Below are positions 45,451 to 54,048 of a stretch of DNA of 64,000 nt, in pieces. The DNA is taken from assembly GCA_051016205.1 (NCBI GenBank), contig CP136534.1:1178001-1242000 (forward strand). Reading direction: 5' to 3'. This DNA comes from Acuticoccus sp051016205 (lineage in GTDB: Bacteria; Pseudomonadota; Alphaproteobacteria; Rhizobiales; Amorphaceae). A model generated the notes under the pieces. That model made no database searches and was not told the DNA's origin. It was given only the letters and a program-made list of their open reading frames with translations. A program made the position numbers and the translations under genes. Every line of letters begins with the position of its first letter. Within the stretch, counting starts at the first letter, position 1.

Positions 45451-47503
45451 TCAAGTATCTGACAACATTGGTAGTCGCGCTTGCGTGGATGGGTGACGCG
45501 GGCGGTTTTTGTTCGCAAGAGCGTCGATGACGGGCTCTGCATCGAGGTCCTTGGCCTGAATTTTCCAAGGAGCACCCGGCACGACCTGCTCGGCGGGAAG
45601 GACACCATCCTGGATCAGGCCCCGAATGACGTGGCTCGTGACCCCGAGCTTGGCAGCCGCCTCGCGCCTGGTGAGCCAAACGCCGCTCTTCTCTGCGGAG
45701 CGGTAGGCGTCGATACCGTGAACGTTACGGATGGAGCCGACGCGGGGCGCCGTCCAGGTCATGCCCTGACCGGTGCGGATGCCCATCCGATTGAGCGTGG
45801 CGGCGATAGCGGCGTCGCAGAAACGCGTCGCCATGCGCGCCATCACGGCGAGGGCCTCGTCCGGCGTCCGGCGGTTGTGTTCGCCAGTCTTGGGCTTACG
45901 CACGCGCAGCTCTGAGTGCTGCCCGCCGCGCCCATGGATGATCAACACCACCTCGCGCGTTGCCTCGTCGATATCGGCGATGATGTCGGCGACCAACGCT
46001 CGGACAAGCTCCTGTCGGATGCGGGTGGTGACGCCGGGCGCCGACCACGCCGCGGCAAGGTCTTCGGCCATCCCATCGAAGTCGGGCCTTGGCGTCACGG
46101 GATCGGGGACATCGATGGCGGCGAGACGCGCCTGGCAATCCTCGACGCGTCGCAGCGCGATCTCCCACTGCTTCTCGAGCTTGTGCTGCGATGAGCCGGT
46201 TGTCGGGGTCGCAGGCGGCGTAGCGCGGCTCGGCGAGCGAGGCGTCATATTGCGCCTGCTCGAGATCGAGTGCCGCGACGCGTCTGCGCTCCGCCTCGCC
46301 CTCCTGATGCATCCGCTCGGCCTCCAGCGCCGCCTCCATGGCCATCGGCTCGACCACCCGAAGTATCTCCGCCGCCATCGCCGCGTCCACTCTGGGGCCA
46401 CCGAAGCCGAGGCAGCACGGCAGGCCCAGCATCAGGTTGGGGCGGTCGCAGCGATAGGTCGGGCGGCCCGGTTGCGCGCCCGCGTAAACGACCGCCAGCC
46501 CGCGCCCGCAGCGGGCGCAGGTCAGCATACCCGCCAGCAGTGCGCGGCCCCCCGGCCCGACTTCTGACCGCCGACGCGGCCGTAGGCATTGGCGGCGAGC
46601 AAGGACTGGTTGCGCTCGTACTCGCTCCAATTGATAAGCCTTCGTGGTGATCGTGGATCACAACGTCCCAGTCTTCGGCCGGCCTGACATGGCCGTAGGA
46701 CTTCCGCGCCCGGCCATCCACCACGGCGATCCGCTTCTCGTTTTTGCCGTAGACATAGGCGCCTGCGTAGAAGGGGTTCTTCAGGATGCCGATGACGTTG
46801 CGATAGCGGATCGGCGTCCAGTCAAAGGACGTCAGCCGTTTGCCGTCGGAAGGTCGTGGAAAGAACACGCCCTCCGCGCTCAGCGACAGATGGGCCTGGC
46901 GGGCGCCGCCGAGCTGACGGAAGCGCTCGAACACCAGCCGGATCACCTGCTGCAGCCGGATGTCGGGATCGAGGCCGAGCCCGGCGTCGCGATGCCAGAG
47001 GTAGCCGATCGGAACGCTGATCCGAAGTTCGCGCGGGCGGCATCGAGCATGCGTGCTCGGATGACACCGAGCTCGAACTCACTGATGCTGCCCTTCATGC
47101 CAAGCAACAGGCGGTCATTCGGCCGACAGGGGTCGTAGACGCCGTCCTGATCGATGACACGCGCCTCGACCAGTCCGCACAGCTCGAGAAGGTGATGCCA
47201 ATCTCGGCCATTGCGGGCCAGCCGCGACGCGTCGAAGCACAGCACCGCGCCGATCTCGCCGGCGCAAAGCGCGGCGACGAGCTTCTCGAAACCTGGCCGC
47301 GCCACCATGCCGCTCGCCGAACGGCCCAGATCGTCGTCGATGACCTCGACGGTGCGGAAGCCGCGGCGCCGGGCGGCGTCGACTAGTTCGTACTGGCGGC
47401 GGCGTCCCTCACCGTTGACCTCCACCTGAGTCTGGGTCGACTGCCGGACATAGACGACGGCCTTGCGCTGCAAGAGCGCCGGCGAAATGAGTTCACCGTC
47501 CAT
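45451..47503 (-). pseudogene. large serine recombinase, frameshifted
   Basis: Starts at 47503 as MDGELISPALLQRKAVVYVR. The catalytic serine lies in VYVRQSTQTQV, and the resolvase fold continues with LGRSASGMVARPGFEKL and CFDASRLARNGRDWHHLLEL. The recombinase domain appears in a second frame (LVFERFRQLGGARQ, GILKNPFYAGAYVYG), the zinc-ribbon in a third (ALLAGMLTCARCGRGLAVVY), and the C-terminal part in a fourth (MARMATRFCDAAIAATLNR, with an HTH-like VWLTRREAAAKLGV). At least three frameshifts between 46950 and 46150 inactivate it. Parts sum to a protein of about 680 aa. Confidence 0.8.
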
Positions 47504-47672
47504 TATCGCGACGCTCCGCATCGACGACGCCGGCCGCAGCATCCGCCAGCAGCATCGCAAGGCGCATCACGACCTGCTGACGATCGGGCGAATTCATCCC
47601 CCGCAGCAGCCTCGAGTCTAGTGGCATAAACAGTTGCGTTGGCGCAGACGGCTTGGTCCTTGGATCCTGCAT
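47493..47672 (-). CDS. 59-aa protein overlapping the recombinase start
   Basis: The frame MQDPRTKPSAPTQLFMPLDS... ends in ERRDNGR and its stop overlaps the recombinase ATG by 11 bp (stop 47493-47495, ATG at 47501-47503). An alternative start is the ATG at 47627 (44 aa). The overlap, the direction and a hydrophobic helix (VVMRLAMLLADAAAGVV) suggest a translationally coupled small gene of the element. I cannot name a family from memory with confidence. Confidence 0.45.
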   Translation of the reverse strand: MQDPRTKPSAPTQLFMPLDSRLLRGMNSPDRQQVVMRLAMLLADAAAGVVDAERRDNGR

Positions 47673-47986
47673 CGGGCTGCTCCTCTCCGGCGATGTCGCT
47701 GGAAGAGTTTCGACGCAGAGCGTGTCGCTTCAGAAGATCATCGAGATCCGCCAGAGCGGCAATAGATGCGCGTGGCGCGCCGATCTCCATGCCGACGCAG
47801 ACCGAAGCGTCGAACATCCACTCCGCGAGGACCGTGAACACGCCAGGCAGTACCTCGACGTGGATGAACCGACCGAGCTTGCGACTGTCTATCCGTTCGA
47901 TCCGGACGCGCCGACCGAAAAGAGGGTGCCAGCGGTAGTGGACAACAGCATGCTGCCCGACATGGGCAGAATGAACGGCGGACGGC

Positions 47987-48182
47987 GCTCGGCCGTAAAG
48001 GCTAATTCTTCATGGGCTCCGGAGTAGGTGGACATGCCGCCGCGATCGCCCACACCCTGATCGAGACCGCGAAGCTGAACGGCGTCGACCTCCGAGCCTG
48101 GCTCGCTGACACCCTCTCCCGGATCCCCGACCACAGGATCACCGAACTCGACCAACTGCTGCCCTGGCGCTCAGCGACCTAA
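47987..48182 (+). pseudogene. tnpC: IS66 transposase TnpC, 3' end
   Basis: Reads ALGRKG-stop-FFMGSGVGG, then AAAIAHTLIETAKLNGVDLR and ITELDQLLPWRSAT, the normal TnpC C-terminus. The TAA at 48003-48005 replaces the Tyr expected in GRKxYFF. It continues the gene cut at 45421. Confidence 0.8.
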
Positions 48183-48232
48183 ACCCACTGACGCGCAACC
48201 AAGTGTCAAGGTCGGGAACGCCGTACGCTTAC

Positions 48233-48734
48233 CTTCCTTGAGGGCAGCCTTCTCGCCGTCCATCAGCCGCTGGCGCGGTGCGGCGACCAGCGTCGATTCC
48301 ACGATCTGCGCCGACATCGGCAGGTAGCCCGCCTCGGTGATCGCTCGTTCCAGCCGCGTGAACAGCACCTCGAGCCCGCCGGCGGCGATCAGTGCTTCGC
48401 GAAAATCCCACAGCGTGTTGGCATGGGGAACGCTATCGCCGGGGCCGAGCCGGTAGAACCGCATCCAGCTCAGCCTGTCGGCCACCAGATACTCGGTCTG
48501 CGCCAGGCTCAGCCCGTGCATCGCCTGCTGCACCAGCATGCGTAACTTGAGCACCGGATCGAACAGCGGCCGGCCTCCCTTCGATCTGTCGGGTTGTCCA
48601 AGCGCTTCCGCCAGGTCCGGCCGTAACATCTCAAAGTCGACCGCCGCGCCAAGCTTCTCCAGCGGCTGGCCCTGCTCCGACAGCGCCCAAAGCCGCTCCT
48701 CCACGTCCCAGAAACCGCACTGACCTGATGACAT
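48233..48734 (-). pseudogene. IS5-family transposase, N-terminal part
   Basis: Begins MSSGQCGFWDVEERLWALSE and carries the DUF772 region (GGRPLFDPVLKLRMLVQQAM, LSLAQTEYLVADRLSWMRF) and the first catalytic block (MSAQIVESTLVAAPRQRL). It breaks at the IS66 insertion after EKAALKE and resumes at 43204. The N-terminal half itself has no nonsense codon. Confidence 0.8.
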
Positions 48735-48818
48735 CGCTGGCTCCCACCAAATCAAACTCAAGACCGGAACGTCATGCACGCTCCCGACTCAAGATCCGGT
48801 TTCCGGAGGTGTCCAAGT

Positions 48819-49190
48819 TCCTTTGGCCGCCGCGCGACGGACCGATCGCTTGGCGCCGCGCCCCCCTTTTCCGCCGTGGGCCGAGCGGTGCGCCTTGACG
48901 AAGCTGGAATCGATGGAGGCGCTCTGCGCCAGGCGGCCAGCTGCAGCGAACGCGTCCAGAAGCCCGGTCCAGAACCGCCGTCGCGACCAGCGATTGAACC
49001 GGTTGTAGACCGTCGTGTGCGGCCCGTACTCGGCCGGGCAGTCGCACCAGCGACAACCGGTCTTCAAGACGTGAAAGATTCCGGATAGGACCCGGCGATC
49101 GTCGACCCGCCGCGCACCGGGCTGGTTTTTCGGCAGATGCGGCTCGATCGCCGCCCACTGCTCGTCGTTCAGCCAAAACAGATGACCCAT
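48819..49190 (-). pseudogene. IS5-family (IS427-like) transposase OrfA fragment
   Basis: Begins MGHLFWLNDEQWAAIEPHLP and continues PGARRVDDRRVLSGIFHVL, GCRWCDCPAEYGPHTTVYN and ASIDSSFVKAHRSAHGGKG. The frame shifts near the end (QAIGPSRGG is in another frame) and it is cut by the end of the neighbouring IS5-family element. The DDE C-terminal half is not found on the far side, so later rearrangement is likely. Confidence 0.75.
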
Positions 49191-49429
49191 GGCGTCCCTC
49201 CACGAACGCCGTAACCTTGAATGCCTCTCCTTTCCTATCTGTTGATTGGGTTTAGACCCTAGGCCCATCGTCCGGACCGACCAACGCACGATCAAGCATA
49301 CACAACTCCGGGCCGTCCGCTCGACGACAGATGCCGGCTTAGTCCCTTCCCGGATGAAGGAAAACCAAAACCAGGAGAGCGATTGGCATCCCCGAGCGCG
49401 GCGCATGCCAACACCGCCTCGTGTCCGCG

Positions 49430-50452
49430 TCAAAACACAGCGTGATCGCCGCGATCTACCGAAACTTCGCCCCTCACCAGTCTCTCATAAAAGTCGAACA
49501 GTGTTTCCGACCCGAAGGAGGGGGTTGCCGCTGCATCATAGCGTGAGGTTTCGGGATTGAGCACGAGCATTGATTCAGTGGCATAGTATCGGCCGATCCG
49601 TGCGAGGTCTGCCTTGTTTTTGGCTGCGGGGACAATATGGCCGATAACGCTCAGCCCCCCGATGATGGCGTCTAGCATTGCCACGGGGACGTGCTTGAAT
49701 CGTGGCTTCTCCCCCAAGAGGCCAAAAAGGTGTTCGCCCTGCTGCTTTGGTGTTATCGCCCCCCCTGGCCCACCAATTGGTAGTATACGGTTGTGTCGAT
49801 TTTTATCGTCCAAGCAATCCACAAGATAATGGGCTAAATCATCATCGCTGATCGGTTTGCACGCTGTGAGTGTTCCATCACCGAACACTACAAATGGCTT
49901 GCCACGTATTACCCGATCCACCTGGCCGGAGAGCGACTTAAAGAACGCCGTCGGCCGGACGATAGAGTGGGTGAGCCCCGACTCCACAAGTGCGTTTTCA
50001 AACGCCAGCTTGGCCTGCTGAAATGCCAGAAGCGGCTTTTGCACGCAGATTGCCGAGAGCAGCACCACCTGTCGGACGCCTGCCACCTGGGCCGCGTCTA
50101 GCGCATTGATATGGGCATCGTGGTCAATGGCCCATGCATCCTTAGGAGTTCCTGTGCGCGAGGCCAAACAGGATACCACCGCATCGAAGCGCTCACCGCG
50201 GAAGCCGTCCTGCCTCAACGACGACGCCCTCGTCACATCCCCCAACCGCACCTCCACGCCCTTGAAAAGCATGGAACGGTCTTGCGCCGCAGCCCGGCCG
50301 TTCATCCCTTCCCGCCGCCGCACGAAACACACCACATCGTGCCCACGCGACACCAATGCACGGACCGTGGCCCGCCCGATGGTACCGGTGGCCCCCAATA
50401 CGAACACCCGCCGCGGTTCAGCACAGGGTTGCGTGATCGACGGCTCACTCAT
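49430..50452 (-). CDS. bciA: probable divinyl (bacterio)chlorophyllide 8-vinyl reductase, BciA type
   Basis: A 340-aa atypical short-chain reductase. The NADPH loop is VFVLGATGTIGRATVRALV (residues ~16-34), followed by the family-typical RGHDVVCFVRRREG. Downstream are QVVLLSAICVQKPLLAFQQAK, PTAFFKSLSGQVDRVIRGKP and the C-terminal RYDAAATPSFGSETLFDFY. I recognise this pattern from BciA, which reduces the 8-vinyl group in (bacterio)chlorophyll synthesis; a plain NmrA-like reductase is the main alternative. If right, the host or its ancestors make bacteriochlorophyll. ATG at 50452 chosen; a TTG 15 nt earlier is possible. It stands beside transposon debris on one side and a LysR gene on the other, with no other bch gene in view. 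Confidence 0.75.
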   Translation of the reverse strand: MSEPSITQPCAEPRRVFVLGATGTIGRATVRALVSRGHDVVCFVRRREGMNGRAAAQDRSMLFKGVEVRLGDVTRASSLRQDGFRGERFDAVVSCLASRTGTPKDAWAIDHDAHINALDAAQVAGVRQVVLLSAICVQKPLLAFQQAKLAFENALVESGLTHSIVRPTAFFKSLSGQVDRVIRGKPFVVFGDGTLTACKPISDDDLAHYLVDCLDDKNRHNRILPIGGPGGAITPKQQGEHLFGLLGEKPRFKHVPVAMLDAIIGGLSVIGHIVPAAKNKADLARIGRYYATESMLVLNPETSRYDAAATPSFGSETLFDFYERLVRGEVSVDRGDHAVF

Positions 50453-50541
50453 AGGCGCCCTACGCAACCCTGTTGGAGTGTTATGTCAGGATTTCCATCA
50501 GCCAAACACGCGTGGGCAATCCGTCTACGCAAATTGTTCAT

Positions 50542-51495
50542 TTAAAACACTTGATCTTCCAACCATGGAGGATTTCGCCCAATTCTTTCAATTAGGAAAT
50601 CAATTAAGACTTTAACCTTTGGGGATAGAACATTGGTCTTTGGATAGACGAGCCAAAGAACGGAGTGATCGTCCACCACATATTCCGGTAGCACGCGCAC
50701 CAGTGCGCCGTCGGCCAGTTCGCGGTGCACGCTCCAAAGCGAATTGGCGGAGATCCCCGCGTTCGCCATCGTCGCCAGTTTTTGGCTGAGGCCATCGTCT
50801 AGCGTTAGCCTGCACCTTGCCTGCCGCGGGTTGAACTCTCCCCTCGCCCCGTCAAAGCGCAACAAAGGCCGCGTTGCCAGACTCTTAAACGCCACCAGTT
50901 GATGTTCCAATAGGTCATCGGGCGCGTATGGCGTTCCATGTTCTTGCAGATAGCGGGGCGCGGCACAGAGGATGCGCGTGTCGTCGGCCAGTTTTCGCGC
51001 TTTTAGGTTGGAGTCTTCCAGTGCCGCGTTGCGCAACGCCAAATCAAAACTCCCCTCGATCAAGTCCAATCGCGCATCTGACAAGTGAAGCTCCAACCGT
51101 ATGCGCGGGTGTTCTACTAAAAACGCTGGCAAGAGGGGTACAATGTAAAGCTGCGCAAATGTACTCGGCGCGGTAAATCTCACTGTTCCTGTGACATCGG
51201 TACCTTCATGGCCCAAGACCGCTCGTGCCGTCGCCTCTTGCGCAAGGATTTCCTTGGCGTAGGGTAGAAATTCGGATCCCTCCAGCGACAACGAGACCTT
51301 GCGCGTGGAGCGATGCAGCAAGTCGGCACCCAGAGATTTTTCAAGCCGTGCCAATCTGGCGCTCGCCATCGCTGGAGCCATGCCAAGATCGCGGCCTGCC
51401 GCGCTGATGTTCAGCTTCTCGGCCGCAAGAACGAAGAGACGAAGGCTCTCAGTGTCCACCGGATTATATCCATATCCAGAATTCTGCATCTTCAT
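50542..51495 (-). CDS. LysR-family transcriptional regulator
   Basis: A 317-aa regulator. The winged helix-turn-helix is at residues ~15-75 (ESLRLFVLAAEKLNISAAGRD, LGMAPAMASARLARLEKSLG, LLHRSTRKVSLSLEG). The co-inducer domain follows (GTVRFTAPSTFAQLYIVPLL onward). The YxxR-like and PxxxxL blocks place it in the large CrgA/DsdC-type subgroup that often regulates one divergent dehydrogenase. That is the arrangement here: the SDR gene at 51649 is divergent, 153 bp away, with a small palindrome (51501-51517) near the regulator's start. Co-inducer unknown. Confidence 0.92.
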   Translation of the reverse strand: MKMQNSGYGYNPVDTESLRLFVLAAEKLNISAAGRDLGMAPAMASARLARLEKSLGADLLHRSTRKVSLSLEGSEFLPYAKEILAQEATARAVLGHEGTDVTGTVRFTAPSTFAQLYIVPLLPAFLVEHPRIRLELHLSDARLDLIEGSFDLALRNAALEDSNLKARKLADDTRILCAAPRYLQEHGTPYAPDDLLEHQLVAFKSLATRPLLRFDGARGEFNPRQARCRLTLDDGLSQKLATMANAGISANSLWSVHRELADGALVRVLPEYVVDDHSVLWLVYPKTNVLSPKVKVLIDFLIERIGRNPPWLEDQVF

Positions 51496-51500
51496 TCAAT

Positions 51501-51517
51501 GGATTTATCCGAAATCC
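51501..51517. promoter_or_regulatory. small palindrome between LysR and SDR genes
   Basis: GGATTT (51501-51506) and AAATCC (51512-51517) are exact inverses around ATCCG, an interrupted palindrome of the size of LysR boxes. It is 6 bp upstream of the LysR start codon, where autoregulation would act. Not tested against any motif. Confidence 0.35.
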
Positions 51518-51648
51518 GCAAGGGATATTTTGGATCTTGCCCGCAACCCCAGGCAAATCGCCCAAAATCTAATCATTCGGGCCAGGCCACAGACACATCC
51601 CGTCCAAGCACGTACCTTGTCCACTGATTGACGCCGAGGAGCCCGTTC

Positions 51649-52443
51649 ATGAAGAAGACAATCCTGATCACCGGGGCGACCGATGGCATCGGCCTCGAAA
51701 CGGCAAAGCTTTTGGGCGCCGACGGTCAATCCCTGCTGCTGCACGGCCGTAGCCCAGACAAGCTGGACGCGGCCAACGCCGTTCTGCCGGACACGGTGGA
51801 GACCTACCTCGCCGACCTGTCAGATCTCTCGCAGGTCGCCGCACTGGCGGAATCCGTTCGGACGAATCACCGCTGTATCGACGTCCTTATCAACAACGCC
51901 GGCGTCTTCAAGACGGCCAACCCATTGACGCCAGGAGGCCTTGATGTCCGCTTCGTCGTCAATACCATCGCGCCTTACGTTTTGACGCGAAGGCTTCTTC
52001 CCATCATTCCTCCGTCTGGTCGGATCATCAACGTGTCGTCGGCGGCCCAGGCGCCCGTCGATCTTAAAGCAATGGGTGGTGCAAGAAGGCTGGAAGATTT
52101 CGCCGCCTACGCTCAAAGCAAGCTCGCCATCACCATTTGGACACAAGAGCTCGCTGCCGAACTGAAGGACGGCCCCGCAGTCATTGCCGTGAACCCTGGC
52201 TCTCTCCTTGCCAGCAAGATGGTCAAAGAGGGGTTTGGGGTTCCAGGGAGCGACCTGCATATCGGCGCGGATGTCCTCTTCCGTATGACGTTGACCGAAG
52301 ACGTTGCTGCCCGCACCGGCCAATACTTCGATAACGATACAGGCCGCTTCGCTGATCCCCACCCAACTGCGCGCGACCAAAACGCTGCTAAAGCCCTCAT
52401 GGCAGCTCTCGACGCTTCCATCGCCAACATCCATGACAGCTAA
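51649..52443 (+). CDS. short-chain dehydrogenase/reductase
   Basis: A 264-aa NAD(P)-dependent oxidoreductase. The nucleotide-binding loop is ILITGATDGIGLETAKLLG (residues 4-22), the structural motif is LINNAGVFK, and the catalytic Ser and Tyr-x-x-x-Lys are in INVSSAAQAP and YAQSKLAI. The Y-x-x-x-K spacing is correct. The C-terminal part has the substrate loop region SLLASKMVKEGFGVPG. It resembles retinol-dehydrogenase-like or WW-domain-type SDRs that reduce ketones or aldehydes, but the substrate is unknown. GAGGAG at 51635-51640 supports the ATG at 51649. The divergent LysR gene probably controls it. Confidence 0.9.
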   Translation: MKKTILITGATDGIGLETAKLLGADGQSLLLHGRSPDKLDAANAVLPDTVETYLADLSDLSQVAALAESVRTNHRCIDVLINNAGVFKTANPLTPGGLDVRFVVNTIAPYVLTRRLLPIIPPSGRIINVSSAAQAPVDLKAMGGARRLEDFAAYAQSKLAITIWTQELAAELKDGPAVIAVNPGSLLASKMVKEGFGVPGSDLHIGADVLFRMTLTEDVAARTGQYFDNDTGRFADPHPTARDQNAAKALMAALDASIANIHDS

Positions 52444-53462
52444 CCTGACGATCGCATACGACTATCCGATTACCATATCGTGGTGATGTCGGGTCTTCCG
52501 TTGTGCTGCAGAAACAAGGCAGTGACACTCTTCCCACACCTTGTTGCAGTAGGTCTTAGAGATTTGAGCAATACTGATATTAAGATTTTCTGCCTGCAAT
52601 TTAAAGGAAACCAATAGGTTTCGCTCGAAGCTGGAGATCCCTGATACGTTTACAATAATAGAGTACGGGCTAATCAATTTCATATCGACTGGGCGGGTCG
52701 TACCCCAACCTCTACAGCAGCCGTCCGGTTCTGCGCACGGCTGCCCCAATTTCAAGGCCATGGACGATGAGCTTGTTGTTGCCGGGCGTGATGCTCGCAA
52801 CGATCGCGACCGTTCCTCAGATCAGTGACAAGCTCCACCCTCGAGCCAACCTTCAGATTTGCGGAGTTCAAAGCGGCATTTATCCGAACTTCTGGCACTT
52901 TTTGTGCCTCTCAGCGGGGTGGGCGGTGGCGCCATGCGAAAGCGTGGAGTCAACCTCCGGCTCGATCCACGCCAGCGCGGCATTGATCGACATAGATGCC
53001 AAAAACGACGCTTGCCGAAGGGAAACCGGCCTTGGACACAATGTGTCGTTCTACGCGATGCTTCTTCGGCTGTGACCCCTTCGGGTGTGCGTCATATCGA
53101 GGGCAAGTATTGCAATTGCTGGCGGCAGCAACACCACCTTCTTGGTGCGCGCCGCATAGGTCAGCTTGTCCGTCCCGCCGGAAACCCTCTCAGATGTTGC
53201 CGACCCCTGCGTACCCATCTTCGCCCACCCGTCCGCCACGTCCACGGAAGAGCGTTCGTCAAGTCATGATCACGCAACAATACACTCCTCGCATGACTTA
53301 ACGAGTGTACCGAATTTTCCTTCGCCAGTGAACGCCCATTAGCTCTCTGCGCTACTGCTTCAAGAAACGGCAGTAGTAAGCGGTACCGCCGACCAACCGT
53401 GGACCTCTCCAGCCGAAGCGGATGTGGACGTGCCCGCTTCACCAAACGAGCGCGACCACAGT
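52444..53462. other. 1-kb stretch without a recognisable gene
   Basis: Frames on both strands are short and broken by stops and show no domain I recognise. The first ~230 bp are AT-richer than the genome average. Small stretches look like decayed coding sequence, for instance a minus-strand run near 53080-53250 (KKVVLLPPAIAILALDM), but no continuous protein can be rebuilt by eye. Probably debris of old insertions. Confidence 0.4.
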
Positions 53463-54035
53463 TTATGGGCCAAGGTTGATCAATTGAACGCGGCGGTTGA
53501 TCCCCGAGTCCGGATTGGCTGGATCTTGCAGTTGTTCTTCGCCAAGCCCAATCGCCACCAGCTGAGATGCTGGCACATTGAATGTGGTCGCAAGAGCGTC
53601 TCTGACCGCTGCCGCGCGCCGTTTGCTGAGGTCGAGATTCAGCTGTCGACCGCCGGTCGCATCGGTATGGCCCACAACAACAATGCGCTGACCCATAAGA
53701 TATGGCGAGTGAAGTGCATCAGCGATCAATCCAACCGAGTAGTAGCTCTCTGGTCGGATTCGCGCAGAATTCAAATCAAAATTGATCTCGACACTAAGTT
53801 GGGGAAGCGAGCGCAGTTGATCTGAAAGGAGGCCGGACGCATTTCCCCCGCCTTGTGCCGCAGCTTGTTCCGCGGCCCGTTGGAGTGCGGCTGGGTCAAG
53901 CCGGGCCACCGCGCTTTCCGTTCCGTAAAGGCTTTGGATGATCTGGTTGCGATCAAGACGGGTCTGCGCTTCACCTGTGGTGGCCACGAGCGAGGCGACG
54001 ACAACGACGGCGGCTGCAGTCAACGGCATCTTCAT
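53463..54035 (-). CDS. OmpA-like periplasmic/outer-membrane protein
   Basis: A 190-aa exported protein. A Sec signal peptide is evident (MKMPLTAAAVVVVASLVATT, cut near GEA-QT). The C-terminal ~110 residues are an OmpA C-like peptidoglycan-binding domain: VEINFDLNSARIRPES, IVVVGHTDATGGRQLN, DLSKRRAAAVRDAL, and the closing NRRVQLI. The middle is Ala/Gln-rich and probably disordered. I chose the ATG at 54035 because AAGAGG stands at good distance; another ATG 9 nt upstream overlaps that site. The gene starts 13 bp after the stop of a small cysteine-rich exported protein, so the two form an operon. There is no beta-barrel, so it is likely a soluble or anchored cell-wall protein. Confidence 0.88.
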   Translation of the reverse strand: MKMPLTAAAVVVVASLVATTGEAQTRLDRNQIIQSLYGTESAVARLDPAALQRAAEQAAAQGGGNASGLLSDQLRSLPQLSVEINFDLNSARIRPESYYSVGLIADALHSPYLMGQRIVVVGHTDATGGRQLNLDLSKRRAAAVRDALATTFNVPASQLVAIGLGEEQLQDPANPDSGINRRVQLINLGP

Positions 54036-54048
54036 GAAACGCATCCTC

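Larger units (their letters stand above)
45421..47986 (-). mobile_element. serine-recombinase mobile element inserted in IS66 tnpC
   Basis: The interrupted tnpC codons join when one GC dinucleotide is kept: ...ATC-GC (45422) and GC-G-CTC (47985-47988) restore I-A-L before GRK. A 2-bp core fits a serine recombinase. The ~2.56-kb insert carries only the decayed recombinase gene and a small upstream frame. Confidence 0.6.
43205..48232 (+). mobile_element. IS66-family element, split by a serine-recombinase element
   Basis: The right end is the canonical IS66 terminus (GTAAGCGTACGGCG read inward on the minus strand from 48232). The left end (from 43205) matches it imperfectly (TATGCGTTCGCCG). Flanking 8-mers are CATCCTTG (43197-43204) and CTTCCTTG (48233-48240), which agree at 7 of 8 positions with the family's 8-bp duplication. 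Without the nested insert it measures about 2.46 kb, a normal IS66 size. Confidence 0.8.
42494..48814 (-). mobile_element. IS5-family element, split by a nested IS66
   Basis: The terminal inverted repeats start GGACACCTCCG at 42494 and, inverted, at 48814, with further matches inward (AACC, GG). Removing the IS66 element leaves about 1.29 kb, a normal IS5 size. AAGT occurs on both outer sides (42490-42493 and 48815-48818), possibly the target duplication. The right end lies within another transposase fragment. Confidence 0.75.

Noticed and set aside
46270..47386. Plus-strand open frames inside the recombinase region
   Set aside because: They are shadows of the minus-strand recombinase, whose motifs are clear despite frameshifts.
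42490..48818. AAGT on both sides as proof of a target duplication of the outer IS5 element
   Set aside because: Four bases can match by chance, and the other half of the interrupted IS427-like gene is not on the left side; kept only as a possibility.
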